A stretch of 64,000 nt of DNA from the NCBI GenBank assembly GCA_965279255.1, contig OZ257146.1, forward strand, positions 2,480,001 to 2,544,000, written 5' to 3'. This stretch comes from CAMFLJ01 sp965279255 (GTDB taxonomy: Bacteria > Actinomycetota > Acidimicrobiia > Acidimicrobiales > Acidimicrobilacustridaceae). This document shows positions 25,411-33,877 of this stretch, piece after piece; within the stretch, counting starts at the first letter, position 1, and every line of letters starts with the position of its first letter. The position numbers and the translations under genes were made by a program. The notes below the pieces were generated by a model. The model searched no databases. It was given only the letters and a program-made list of their open reading frames with translations, and was not told the DNA's origin.

Positions 25411-27246
25411 ACCGCCCCTGACTCTGCGACCTGTGTGGTCCCCGAGCAGCGCGGTGGAGTGGCGTCTGCGCTCCTCGAACAGGTCTCCGCGATGGGAGAC
25501 GACGCCCTCGAGGAACGGGCTCGTGAGCTCGCCGGGGAGATCTCGGCCGCCGAGGCGAACCTGGCGGCGGTACTGGCCGAGGTCGAACGGCGCGGTCTCC
25601 ATTCCGACTGGGAGTGCCGCGATGTCGTGCGCTTCGCGGGGTGGCATCTGCAGTACGCGCCGGGTCGGGCCCGTGGGTTGGTCGAGGTGGGTCGGGCGAT
25701 GGAGACGTTGCCGGTGGTGGCCGAAGCGGTCGCCGACGGGACGTTGAGCTTCGACAAGGCCAAGAGCATCGTGCGCGTCGCCGCACCGGAGACCGAACGG
25801 GCCCTCGTCGACATGGCTCTTCATGCGACCACCGCGCAGACCCAGCGGATCTGCGGGAAGTGGGGCAAGGTCGCCCAACGCGAGAACGCCGAACCGAACG
25901 CGGAGACCCCGAGCCGGCAGCTACCCGAACTTCTGGTCGTGACCGACGATGACGGCATCGAGCTACGGATCCGGTTCGATCACGTCCACGGGCAGTTGGT
26001 GCTGGCGTCGATCGACGCCGAAGCGAAGGCGATCCGCAACGAACGCAAGGCTTCCGCTGCCGTCGATCCGACCCGGGTGAACGATCCCAACGGTGTGCCG
26101 GCGTGCGACGAGGACCGCACCGTCGACAAGCTCACCGTCGCCGAATGGCGAGCCCTCGGCCTCCTGCGGTTGGCCGAACGGTCGGCTTCGGAACAGCCCG
26201 AAGGGCTCCAGGCGTCGGGGTTCGACACCACCGTCGTCGTCCACGTCGGCATCGACACCCTCTACGGCCCCGACCTCCCCGACCCCGAGCTGGCAGACCC
26301 CGAGCTGGCAGACCCCGAGCTGGCAGACCCCGAGCTGGCAGACCCCGAGCTGGCAGACCCCGCCGGCTCGACCGTCGACGACCGGTCCGAGCAGCACCGC
26401 CAACGGGACGAGATGGCCGAGCTCGAGCCCGCCGGGGTGAAGCTCCGGCGTGACATCGCCCGCTGGTTGGCCTGCGACACCGGCCTGTTGACGGTGATCG
26501 AGGACCGAGACGGCAACCCCCTCCACCTGGGCAAGAGGAAGAGCTCGGTGCCACCGGCGATCCGCAAAGCGGTCATGTCGAGATACCGCACCTGCGCCTG
26601 GCCCGGCTGCACCGCCACCGCCGTCCAGATGCACCACACCCACCACCGCGCCGACGGCGGCCACGACGACGTCGAATCGATCGTCCCCGAATGCCTCGAG
26701 CACCACCAGCTCATCCACACCCACGGCATCTGGATCACCATCGACACCAACGGCACCGTCCACCACTGGCGCCCAGACGGCACCGAGATCCACGCCAACC
26801 CGGCACCCGACCACGGCACGGTCAACGCGCTCGACGCACCTCAGCGGCTCACCCACCGGCGACTCGCCCTCGGCGCCGACCCCACCGAAACCGCCCGCCA
26901 ACCCCGCTGGCACGGCGACCCCTTCCACCTCGGCGACTGCATCGAAGCCATCCAAGCCCGCCGCGACCACGCCCTCCAACGCACCCACCCCACCCGCAAC
27001 GGCCCTCCCCCAACCTCAACTGACGAGCTGCGACTGGCGACTGGCGAGCAGGGCGCGACACCGCGACCGCCCGACCGGTGCACGGTCGGTGCCGTTCGTG
27101 TCGGAGCTGCTCACGGGAACCGCGACTGTGCTCCGGAGCACCGGAGCGGGAAGCGCGTTAGGTTCGTCGAGCAGCCCGACGGCGGGCGAGTGGACGGCGG
27201 AAGCTCGGGGGGCGGCAGTGGCGCGGGCGAACGATGCGCGGGGTAG
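25405..27246 (+). CDS. DUF222 (13E12-type) HNH endonuclease-domain protein
   Basis: 613-aa protein of the actinobacterial DUF222-HNH (REP13E12) family. Residues 20-330 form the helical DUF222 region (ALEERARELAGEISAAEANLAAVLAEVERRG; VGRAMETLPVVAEAVADGTLSFDKA). A stretch of five exact 15-bp repeats encodes (DPELA)5 near residues 293-317. Residues 385-445 are an HNH nuclease domain: TCAWPGC (Cys397, Cys402), HHTHHRADGGHDD and CLEHHQLIH. The last 65 residues are Gly/Arg-rich without family support and overlap the next gene. These nucleases often occur in many copies and several mycobacterial members are LexA-controlled. The LexA box across the start codon suggests DNA-damage induction. The true target is unknown. 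Confidence 0.85.
   Translation: MFTAPDSATCVVPEQRGGVASALLEQVSAMGDDALEERARELAGEISAAEANLAAVLAEVERRGLHSDWECRDVVRFAGWHLQYAPGRARGLVEVGRAMETLPVVAEAVADGTLSFDKAKSIVRVAAPETERALVDMALHATTAQTQRICGKWGKVAQRENAEPNAETPSRQLPELLVVTDDDGIELRIRFDHVHGQLVLASIDAEAKAIRNERKASAAVDPTRVNDPNGVPACDEDRTVDKLTVAEWRALGLLRLAERSASEQPEGLQASGFDTTVVVHVGIDTLYGPDLPDPELADPELADPELADPELADPELADPAGSTVDDRSEQHRQRDEMAELEPAGVKLRRDIARWLACDTGLLTVIEDRDGNPLHLGKRKSSVPPAIRKAVMSRYRTCAWPGCTATAVQMHHTHHRADGGHDDVESIVPECLEHHQLIHTHGIWITIDTNGTVHHWRPDGTEIHANPAPDHGTVNALDAPQRLTHRRLALGADPTETARQPRWHGDPFHLGDCIEAIQARRDHALQRTHPTRNGPPPTSTDELRLATGEQGATPRPPDRCTVGAVRVGAAHGNRDCAPEHRSGKRVRFVEQPDGGRVDGGSSGGGSGAGERCAG
26281..26361 (+). repeat. 15-bp tandem repeat, five exact copies, inside the HNH gene
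   Basis: The unit GACCCCGAGCTGGCA is repeated without change at 26281, 26296, 26311, 26326 and 26341, then starts a sixth, diverged copy. It encodes (DPELA)n between the DUF222 and HNH domains. Perfect identity suggests recent slippage or unequal crossing-over and a flexible-length linker. Confidence 0.95.
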
Positions 27247-27772
27247 TTCGGTGCTCGATGAGCTGACGGCTGGCGTCGTCTCGACACCGCTCGAGTTCGA
27301 TCAGGCGAGGCAGCGAGGCGTGTGGGCCGAGTGGTGCGCTGAACGACGCGCTGCGGTGCTTCCGGCTGGAGTGGCTTGGGACGATCCAGGGTTGGTCGTC
27401 GACCTGACCACCCCGGTCGCCACGGTGACCGTGGCCCAACTCGCACGCAGCGAGGACGCCGTCACCCAAGCCAGGGTGCCGGCCAAGCTGGTCACGGCCG
27501 CTGCCCTCGCGATCGTGGTCCTCAACATCCTGGACATCATCACGACACGGTTCGCCCTGCAGAGGGGAGGGACCGAGGGGAACCCGCTCGCGTCACTGTT
27601 CGTGCACCACCTGCCGGTCTTCGTGGCGATCAAGGTCCTGCTCCCCGGACTCGTGGCGTTGCGCATGTGGGTGACACGAAACCGGACGAGTGCGGGGTTG
27701 CTCGCCGCCATGTACTGGGTGGTGGGCGTCTACTCGATGGCAATCGTCATCAACGCCTTGCACCTCCTGTAG
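27218..27772 (+). CDS. DUF5658-like membrane protein
   Basis: 184-aa membrane protein. The polar N-terminus (1-88) is followed by three helices: about 91-110 (LVTAAALAIVVLNILDIITT), 132-152 (LPVFVAIKVLLPGLVALRMW) and 160-182 (GLLAAMYWVVGVYSMAIVINALHLL). The pattern DIITTRF...GGTEGNPLA...KVLLPG is the DUF5658 signature; function is unknown. The start is uncertain. GTG 27218 has a GGGGGG-type ribosome site and overlaps the HNH gene by 29 nt; GTG 27251 just after the HNH stop is the alternative. Overlap suggests co-transcription and perhaps co-induction with the HNH gene. Confidence 0.65.
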   Translation: MARANDARGSSVLDELTAGVVSTPLEFDQARQRGVWAEWCAERRAAVLPAGVAWDDPGLVVDLTTPVATVTVAQLARSEDAVTQARVPAKLVTAAALAIVVLNILDIITTRFALQRGGTEGNPLASLFVHHLPVFVAIKVLLPGLVALRMWVTRNRTSAGLLAAMYWVVGVYSMAIVINALHLL

Positions 27773-27837
27773 TCGCGGCGCCAGGGCAGTCGGCGGCGTG
27801 ACCCTCGCCGGGCGGTCACGATGCAGACCGGACGCGA

Positions 27838-27866
27838 AGCGACCCGGCCGCGTGGGCCGGGTCGCT
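27838..27866. terminator. 12-bp hairpin between convergent genes
   Basis: Stem 27838-27849 pairs perfectly with 27855-27866, loop GCGTG. It lies between the stop of the DUF5658 gene (27772) and the stop of the minus-strand amidohydrolase gene (27890), so it can serve both. Confidence 0.75.
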
Positions 27867-27889
27867 CGGGTCCCCCCTGGACGGGCGAG

Positions 27890-29098
27890 CTACTCGCTGA
27901 TGCCGAAGTACTCGCCGAGCTTGTAGAGATCGATCGCGTTGCCGCGGAAGAAGCGGTAGACCTCGTGGTCGTTCAGGCCCGCCTTGGCCGCCATGCGCTC
28001 GGCGACGTCCTTGGTGTGCGGGAAGGTCGAGTCAGCGTGCGGGTAGTCGACCTCGAAGGTGAGCCGGTCGATGCCGATGACGTCGCGGTTCTTCATCGCC
28101 GTCTCGTCGTCGAAGATGCAGTACCAGACGTTGTTCTTCATGTACGTCGACGGAGGCTGGGGCAGCTTGGAGCCGAACCCGGTGTCGTCGAGCAGGCGCT
28201 CCTCCCAGAGCTTGTCGGAGCGCTCGAGGATGTACGGCAGCCAGCCGGCCTGGCCCTCGCTGTAGGCGACCCGCAGGTTCGGGTAGCGGTCGAACACGCC
28301 ACCGAAGACGTAGTCGAGGAGCGAGCCCATGGCGTTCTGGAACGTGAGCACCGAACTGATGATGAACGGCGCATCGGGTGCGGTCGAGGGCATCTTCGAC
28401 GACGAGCCGATGTGCATGTTCAGCACGGTGTCGGTCTCTTCGCATGCCCGGAAGAAGGGCTCCCAGAAGCCGGAGTGCACCGACGGCAGGCCGAGGGGCA
28501 CGGGGCTCTCGGAGAAGGTCACGGCGTGGCTGCCCTTGTCGGCGCAGCGCCGCACCTCGGCGGCGGCGAGCTCGGCGTCCCAGAGCGGGATCATCGTGAG
28601 CGGGATGAGGCGGCCCTTGCCGGCTCCGCCGCACCACTCGTCGATCATCCAGTCGTTGTAGACCTGGATGCACGCCAGCGCGAGCTCCTTGTCGTCACGC
28701 TCGTAGAAGGCCTGGCCGCAGAAGCGCGGGAGGATGTTCGGGAAGCAGATCGAGGCCTCGACGTGGTTGGCGTCCATGTCGAGCAGGCGGGCGCCCTGGT
28801 CGTAGCAACCGGGGAGGATGTCGTCGAAGGTGCACGGCTCGTTCTTGATGACCTCGGCGCCCACGGCGGCCGACAGCCGGGTGAACGGGTAGACGAGGTC
28901 GTCGTAGTACCAGACGTCGCAGTCGACGCCGTCGGGCACGTCGACCTCGAAGTTGTAGCCGCCGAGGAGGTTCATCTTGACCTTCTGGCGCACCACCCGA
29001 GGGGCCCGGTCGGCGTACTTCTGCGGGAGTCGGGCGGTCCAGAGGTCGGGCGGCTCGACGACGTGGTCGTCGACCGAGATGATGCGAGGGATCTCCAT
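27890..29098 (-). CDS. Amidohydrolase family 2 (COG2159) metal-dependent hydrolase
   Basis: 402-aa Amidohydro_2 protein, third in this window but a different branch from the two at 14.5-17.2 kb. Metal motif ISVDDHVVEPPDLW; central LNMHIGSSS; catalytic region FEVDYPHADSTFPHTK. The ending (DHEVYRFFRGNAIDLYKL) is typical of the actinobacterial group usually found with acyl-CoA and CoA-transferase genes. ATG 29098 gives the expected start MEIPRIISVDDH; a longer version is possible by eight codons. A perfect palindrome at 29157-29171 lies 58 nt upstream and is a candidate repressor site. Confidence 0.85.
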   Translation of the reverse strand: MEIPRIISVDDHVVEPPDLWTARLPQKYADRAPRVVRQKVKMNLLGGYNFEVDVPDGVDCDVWYYDDLVYPFTRLSAAVGAEVIKNEPCTFDDILPGCYDQGARLLDMDANHVEASICFPNILPRFCGQAFYERDDKELALACIQVYNDWMIDEWCGGAGKGRLIPLTMIPLWDAELAAAEVRRCADKGSHAVTFSESPVPLGLPSVHSGFWEPFFRACEETDTVLNMHIGSSSKMPSTAPDAPFIISSVLTFQNAMGSLLDYVFGGVFDRYPNLRVAYSEGQAGWLPYILERSDKLWEERLLDDTGFGSKLPQPPSTYMKNNVWYCIFDDETAMKNRDVIGIDRLTFEVDYPHADSTFPHTKDVAERMAAKAGLNDHEVYRFFRGNAIDLYKLGEYFGISE

Positions 29099-29156
29099 GG
29101 CGTGTCCGGCCTCCTTGCCCACGAGTGGGCGTCGCCCCCCGGGGCTTCCCGAGAAT

Positions 29157-29171
29157 CTGACGGACCGTCAG
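29157..29171 (-). promoter_or_regulatory. Palindromic operator candidate CTGACGGACCGTCAG
   Basis: A 15-bp perfect palindrome around a central A, flanked by AA and TT that extend the symmetry with one mismatch. It lies 58 nt before the ATG of the amidohydrolase gene and after the thiolase-like gene stop. Symmetry, size and location are typical of TetR-family operators; no regulator gene of that type is in the window. Confidence 0.5.
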
Positions 29172-29196
29172 TTTGCCACGACCGCGCCAGTTCGTG

Positions 29197-30702
29197 TCAC
29201 GTCGAGACGAACTCACCGGGTGCCGGGAGCTCGACCGCGAGGCCGACGGACTCCTCGACGAGAAGCCGGGCGGCGAACGCCTGGTCGCGGGACTGGGCGA
29301 CGCTGCGCACGCCGTCGGCCGACTCCACGACGGCGATGGCGGTGAGGGCGCCGCCGCGCTCGGCCACCACCGTGTAGCCGGCGATCGTGGCCGGCCCGAC
29401 GAGGTCGGGGTCGAGGGTGCGGGTGGCGGTGGCGGCGCGGGCGGCCTCGGTGACGTCGAGCAGGGCGAACGGCGCGAGGGGTGCCTCGGTGGTCCACAGC
29501 ACCGCCGCCGGCTTGGTGAGCAGGCCGCTCACCGCGGTGGTGAGCCCGACGGTGGCGTCGCCGCCCGAGCGCAGCTCGCGCACCATGGCCGCCGCCCCCT
29601 GCAGCGCGTAGTTGTTGAACGGCCCACCACCGAAGGTCATGCCGCCGGTGAGGGTGAGCGCCCGGTGCGGGGAGATGCCGAGCTCCTGGGCCTGGACCTC
29701 GACCGCGACGGGGAAGCAGCTGTAGAGGTCGACCGGCGCGCCGGCGAGCTCCTCCTGGTGCACCGAGGCGTGGGCGCGCAGCGCGGCACCGACCTCGCCC
29801 ATCGCCGGCCAGCGGTGGAGCTGGTCGCGCTCGGGCAGGGGCACCACGAGGTTCGACAGGGCGACCGCCGCCGGGAAGACCCATCGGTCCTCGGCGATGC
29901 CGAGGCGGCGGGCCACCTCGACGGACGTGACGACGAGCGCGGCGGCCTGGTCGACGTTCCACTGCGAGACGAGCCACTTCGGGTACGGAGCGGCGATGAG
30001 GCGGTTGGTGTCGGACACCATGGCGATGTCGTCGGCCGCGAGGCCTCGCTGGTCCCAGCCGGCCGGGGCCTCGGCGGCGATGCGGGCGAAGTCGGCCCAC
30101 AGGTCGCCGAGCCAGCGCTGGTGCTCGTCGATGGAGCGGCCGAGCTGATGGCGCAGCGCGCTCTCGACGATGGCGTACTGGTGGGCCGCGGTGGTGAGGT
30201 TCCGTTCGATCTCGACCGGCGAGATGATCATGTCGGTCGGCTCCATGAGCTCGTCGGGCTCCTGGGCGACGGCCTCGTGGGCCGGCTCGGGGACCGGTCG
30301 GCCCTCCTTGCCCGACACCACACCCGACCACCGGTTCTCGCCGCCGACGATCAGCGCGGCGTCGAGCTCACCGGCGGCGACCGCCGCGGCGGCGCGGCCG
30401 AGCAGCGACAGCTGGAGCACGCCCAGCTCGGAGCGCACCGAGCGCGCACCGGGCGCGCCGATGGCGGCCGCCACGGCCCGGCCCGGATCGGGCTCGGCCC
30501 AGGTGCCGTGAGGGACCAGGACCTCGCCGACGAGCGGGCCCAGCGAACCGGCGACCCCGGAGGACGCGAGGGCGTCGAGGGCCGCCTCGAGCAGGAGTGC
30601 GGTGGCGGAGGTGGGCACGAAGCCCTCCCCCGCCCGGTGCACGACCTCGGACGCGCCGACGACGACCGGCGTGCGCCCGTCGAGCTGGTCGAACCGACTC
30701 AT
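29197..30702 (-). CDS. Thiolase-like protein (TLP1/SCP-x type)
   Basis: 501-aa acetyl-CoA acetyltransferase-like protein. N-terminal half: TPVVVGASEVVHRAGEG, then ELGVLQLSLLGRAAAAVAAGELDAALIVGGE where true thiolases carry the nucleophilic Cys. The Cys is absent there, as is usual for the thiolase-like type 1 group. C-terminal half: VDLYSCFPVAVEVQAQELGI and GGMTFGGGPFNNYALQGAAAMVREL are well conserved family motifs. The last about 85 residues match the additional C-terminal domain of TLP1 (IAGYTVVAERGGALTAIAVVES). Members act in sterol/lipid side-chain metabolism or acyl binding. Start ATG overlaps the preceding hydrolase stop (ATGA). Confidence 0.82.
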   Translation of the reverse strand: MSRFDQLDGRTPVVVGASEVVHRAGEGFVPTSATALLLEAALDALASSGVAGSLGPLVGEVLVPHGTWAEPDPGRAVAAAIGAPGARSVRSELGVLQLSLLGRAAAAVAAGELDAALIVGGENRWSGVVSGKEGRPVPEPAHEAVAQEPDELMEPTDMIISPVEIERNLTTAAHQYAIVESALRHQLGRSIDEHQRWLGDLWADFARIAAEAPAGWDQRGLAADDIAMVSDTNRLIAAPYPKWLVSQWNVDQAAALVVTSVEVARRLGIAEDRWVFPAAVALSNLVVPLPERDQLHRWPAMGEVGAALRAHASVHQEELAGAPVDLYSCFPVAVEVQAQELGISPHRALTLTGGMTFGGGPFNNYALQGAAAMVRELRSGGDATVGLTTAVSGLLTKPAAVLWTTEAPLAPFALLDVTEAARAATATRTLDPDLVGPATIAGYTVVAERGGALTAIAVVESADGVRSVAQSRDQAFAARLLVEESVGLAVELPAPGEFVST

Positions 30703-31703
30703 CGGCCCGCACCTGCCTCGACCCCGGGAAGGGCCTTCAGACCGGCGAAGAACACGGCCACGGTGGGGTTGAACACGTCGGCCCGCTCCCATTGGAGGAA
30801 GTGGCCGGCACCGGCCAGGACGAGGGGGCCCACCCGGTTGGTGAACACCACCTCGCAGCAGTGCATGAAGTCGGGGCCGACGACGTGGTCGTCGGCGCCG
30901 TAGAAGAGCAGCGTGGGGATGTCGACCTTGCGGTCGAGGATCGGCCACTCGGCCGCCTCGCGACCGAAGGCAAGCTGGTAGACGGCCCAACCGGCACGCA
31001 GGCGCGCTTCCTCGGACCACGGCTCGGTCATGAAGTCGATGTCGTCGGAGCTGAACGTGCCCGGCGACGCCCACAGGCGGGGCCCGTACATGGTGGCGAT
31101 GTAGGCCCGGCGGTGGGCCGGGGTCGAGAGCTCGGCCGCCAGCACGTCGGGCTCGGCGCCCTGCCGGCGGCGGTAGTCGCCCGTGGGGCCGTCGCTGATG
31201 GCGGTGAGGTTGGCCACGTCGATGCCGGCGGCGGCGAAGTCGTCGAACAGCAACGGCGGCACCGTGTCGAAGAAGCACAGGCCCTCGACGAAGCCCTCGA
31301 AGCGGTTGACCAGGTCGACGGCGACCACACCGCCGACGTCGCCGCCCACCACACCGCAGCGCTCGTGGCCGAGGACGTCGTGCACGAGGGTGTGGAGGTC
31401 GCGGCTGTAGGTGACGAGGTCGTAGGTGTCGTCGGCCGACAGATCGGAGTCGCCGTGGCCGCGGAGGTCGGGGACGATGACCTCGTAGCCGGCGGCGACC
31501 AGCGGCTCGATGTTGCGCCACCACACCCGCTTGGTCTCGGGGTAGCCGTGGATGAGCAGCAGCGGGTAGCCGCCGACGCCCTCGCGGACGTAGGCGAGCG
31601 ACAGGCCGTCGGCCACCTCGGCGCGGTGGATCTCGAAGGCGTCGGCCGCCGGCGTGGGCGGCTGGGCCGGGCGCAGGCGGTTCTCGTAGCCGGTGACGCC
31701 CAT
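30699..31703 (-). CDS. Alpha/beta-hydrolase, epoxide-hydrolase-like
   Basis: 334-aa soluble hydrolase. HGYPETKRVWW carries the HGxP oxyanion motif. The nucleophile elbow GGDVGG has Asp rather than Ser, and the late acid/His region includes FYGADDHVVGPD and GAGHFLQWERADV. An Asp nucleophile with HGxP is typical of epoxide hydrolases and haloalkane dehalogenases; a Ser esterase is excluded. The gene is coupled on both sides (TGATG with the CoA transferase upstream, ATGA with the thiolase-like gene downstream), so the three form one operon, plausibly a small degradation pathway. Confidence 0.85.
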   Translation of the reverse strand: MGVTGYENRLRPAQPPTPAADAFEIHRAEVADGLSLAYVREGVGGYPLLLIHGYPETKRVWWRNIEPLVAAGYEVIVPDLRGHGDSDLSADDTYDLVTYSRDLHTLVHDVLGHERCGVVGGDVGGVVAVDLVNRFEGFVEGLCFFDTVPPLLFDDFAAAGIDVANLTAISDGPTGDYRRRQGAEPDVLAAELSTPAHRRAYIATMYGPRLWASPGTFSSDDIDFMTEPWSEEARLRAGWAVYQLAFGREAAEWPILDRKVDIPTLLFYGADDHVVGPDFMHCCEVVFTNRVGPLVLAGAGHFLQWERADVFNPTVAVFFAGLKALPGVEAGAGR

Positions 31704-32935
31704 CAGAAGGCCTTCCCGCCGAACTCGGTCTCGCCGGCCACGACGCCCGCGTCGAGCAGGCCGTCGATCTCGGCCTCGGTGCGCCCGAGCGAGGCCAGGA
31801 CCTCACGGGTGTGCTGGCCCAACTTCGGTGCGGCCGACCGCGCCTCCCACGGGGTGCCGTAGAAGTCGGAGGGGCTGGCGACGCGCATGCCGCCGTCGTC
31901 GCCCGGCACCGACACGAAGGCGCCCGCGGCGTGGACCTGCGGGTCGATGATGACGTCGTCGATCTCGTTCACGGGGGCCCAGAACATGTCGGGCTCGGTG
32001 TCGAAGACGACGGCCCACTCCTCGAGGGTTTTGGTGGCGAAGACCTCGTCGAGCAGGCCGATGAGCTCGGCCGCGTTCTGGCGGCGGCCCATGGCGGTGG
32101 AGAAGCGCTCGTCGGTGAGCCACTCGGGATGGCCGACCACCCGGGCCAGCGGCGGCCAGTGGCGTTCGCCCTCCTGACCGATGAGCCAGAACGCCTTGCC
32201 GTCGCCGGCGACGTAGTTGTTCATGGCCGGGTTGCCCATCTGCTCACGGGAGCCGATGCCGATGTGGGCACCCCACCCGAGGGTGATCGCGAGGTCGAAG
32301 CCGATCGTGTACACGCCCTGGCGCACCAGCGAGGTGGAGATGAGCTGGCCCTCGCCCGTGCGCTCGCGGCTGAACAGGGCGGCGCAGACGGCGCCGGCGG
32401 CCGAGCTGCCGGTGGGGTGATCGCCCATGCCTCCGCGCTGGAACGGCAGCGGGCCGTCGGGGGCCCGGAGGAGGGCGGCCACGCCGGAACGGGCCCAGAA
32501 CCCACCGATGTCGTAGGCCGGGCGGGCAGCGTCGGGGCCCTCCATGCCGTAGCCGGTGATGAGCTGGTAGACGATGCGCGGGTTGCGGGCCAGCACCTCG
32601 TCGGGGCCGAGGCCCCAGCGCTCGAGGGCGGCCCGGCGCAGGTTGGTGACGAACACGTCGGCGTCGGCGAGCAGCTCGAGGGCGAGGGCCTGGCCCTCCG
32701 GCACCCGCAGGTCGACGGCGATGCTGCGCTTCGACCGGTTGTCGGTCTCGAAGACCGGGTTGTCGGGCATGACCTCACCGAACAGGGCCTGGTAGGTGCG
32801 GGCCGGGTCACCGATGCCCGGGGGCTCGAGCTTGACGACGTCGGCGCCCCAGTCGGCGAGGATCCCGGCGCACGCCGGACCGGCCACCCACATGCCCAGC
32901 TCGACGACCTTCACACCATCCAACGGTCCCGGCAC
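31703..32935 (-). CDS. Class III CoA transferase (CaiB/BaiF family)
   Basis: 410-aa family III CoA-transferase. N-terminal LDGVKVVELGMWVAGPACAGILADWGADVVKLEPP, then NRSKRSIAVDLRVPEG, YQLITGYGMEGPDAARPAYD and DHPTGSSAAGAVCAALFSRERTGEGQ. At the position of the catalytic Asp (consensus GQ.VD.S) this protein has GQLISTSL, i.e. Ser, so the usual acyl-aspartate mechanism may not apply. The C-terminus is normal (FVSVPGDDGGMRVASPSDFYGTP, KLGQHTREVLASLG). Starts with GTG behind GAGGGGGAG. First gene of a three-gene operon with the epoxide-hydrolase-like and thiolase-like genes. Confidence 0.87.
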   Translation of the reverse strand: MPGPLDGVKVVELGMWVAGPACAGILADWGADVVKLEPPGIGDPARTYQALFGEVMPDNPVFETDNRSKRSIAVDLRVPEGQALALELLADADVFVTNLRRAALERWGLGPDEVLARNPRIVYQLITGYGMEGPDAARPAYDIGGFWARSGVAALLRAPDGPLPFQRGGMGDHPTGSSAAGAVCAALFSRERTGEGQLISTSLVRQGVYTIGFDLAITLGWGAHIGIGSREQMGNPAMNNYVAGDGKAFWLIGQEGERHWPPLARVVGHPEWLTDERFSTAMGRRQNAAELIGLLDEVFATKTLEEWAVVFDTEPDMFWAPVNEIDDVIIDPQVHAAGAFVSVPGDDGGMRVASPSDFYGTPWEARSAAPKLGQHTREVLASLGRTEAEIDGLLDAGVVAGETEFGGKAF

Positions 32936-33027
32936 AGCTCCCCCTCGCGGTCACCGCCCCTCGTCCGGGGCAGGGACCTAGAGCCTGTCATCCCCGGGGG
33001 CGTCACCGCGCACACCGGGTGCGTGAC

Positions 33028-33033
33028 TACCGT
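33028..33033 (+). promoter_or_regulatory. -10 element (TACCGT), leaderless start of the rhomboid-like gene
   Basis: TACCGT is followed by 7 nt and GTG 33041. It favours that GTG over the in-frame GTG at 33023, which the element would otherwise lie inside. Confidence 0.45.
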
Positions 33034-33040
33034 TCGCCCG

Positions 33041-33859
33041 GTGCTCGCCTTCGCCGCCGTCGTGCTGTTGCTCGTCGGGGCCGGGTACTGGGTGGCCGAA
33101 TGGGCCGACTGGCCGTGGGCCCGACCGGCCCTGCGCTGGATCGACGAGGCCCGGGCCCAGGCGGCCGCCTACGTCACCCTGTCCAGGGCGACGTTCATCT
33201 ACCTGTTCGTGCTCGCCGTCACCACGTGGGTGCTGCGGAGCTCGTCGGACCGCACCTCCCAGGCGCTGCTCGCCACCCACAGCACCAACCTCCACAACCT
33301 CCAGGTCGACCCCGTCGGCGTGCTCGTCGCCAGCGCCTTCTACCTGTCCTCGGCCGGGCTGGTGCGATGGGTGCTGCCGTTCGTGCTGGTGATGGCCCCC
33401 GTCGAGCGGTGGCTCGGCACGTTGCGGGCGATCATCGTGTTCGCCGTCGGCCACGTGCTCACGACGGTGATCGTCGCCTTCGTGCTCGACCGCGGCCTCA
33501 TCCACTTCACCGACAGCGACACCACCCGCTTCACCATCGATGTCGGGGTCAGCTACGGCTACTACTGCATCGCCGCCATGTTCACCTACCGGCTGCGGGG
33601 GCGCTGGCAGTGGAGCTGGATCTGGGCCGCCGCCCTCGTCACCCTCGTGGTGTCGGCCTTCCTCGCCGACCACACGTTCACGTCGTTCGGCCACCTGGTG
33701 ACCGTCGGGCTGGGCTTCGCCCTCTACCCGATCACCCGCAGCCGGGCCGTGCGGGCCCGGCTGGCCCTGCCCATCTGGAAGCCGCCGGAGGCCAACGTCG
33801 TCGCCTCGCGGGCGGCCATCGCCGCCCACCGGGAGTCACGGCACCCGGCGGACGGCTGA
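33041..33859 (+). CDS. Rhomboid-like integral membrane protein
   Basis: 272-aa protein with about six membrane helices (first at residues 1-17, LAFAAVVLLLVGAGYW). It resembles actinobacterial rhomboid-like proteins. GVSYG (Ser171) lies at the end of a loop entering a helix, and FGHLVTVGLGFAL (His218) in the last helix matches the rhomboid GH...G pattern, so a Ser-His dyad protease is plausible but unproven. The first periplasmic stretch HSTNLHNLQVDPVGVLVASAFY is well conserved in this group. GTG 33041 was preferred because of the -10 element 7 nt before it. Convergent with the lipoprotein gene; no operon. Confidence 0.72.
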   Translation: MLAFAAVVLLLVGAGYWVAEWADWPWARPALRWIDEARAQAAAYVTLSRATFIYLFVLAVTTWVLRSSSDRTSQALLATHSTNLHNLQVDPVGVLVASAFYLSSAGLVRWVLPFVLVMAPVERWLGTLRAIIVFAVGHVLTTVIVAFVLDRGLIHFTDSDTTRFTIDVGVSYGYYCIAAMFTYRLRGRWQWSWIWAAALVTLVVSAFLADHTFTSFGHLVTVGLGFALYPITRSRAVRARLALPIWKPPEANVVASRAAIAAHRESRHPADG

Positions 33860-33877
33860 CAGCGGTACGAACCGACC

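Noticed and set aside
31811..33022. Long upstream extension of the rhomboid-like frame
   Set aside because: It is antisense to the CoA-transferase gene; a -10 element and GTG mark the true start at 33041.
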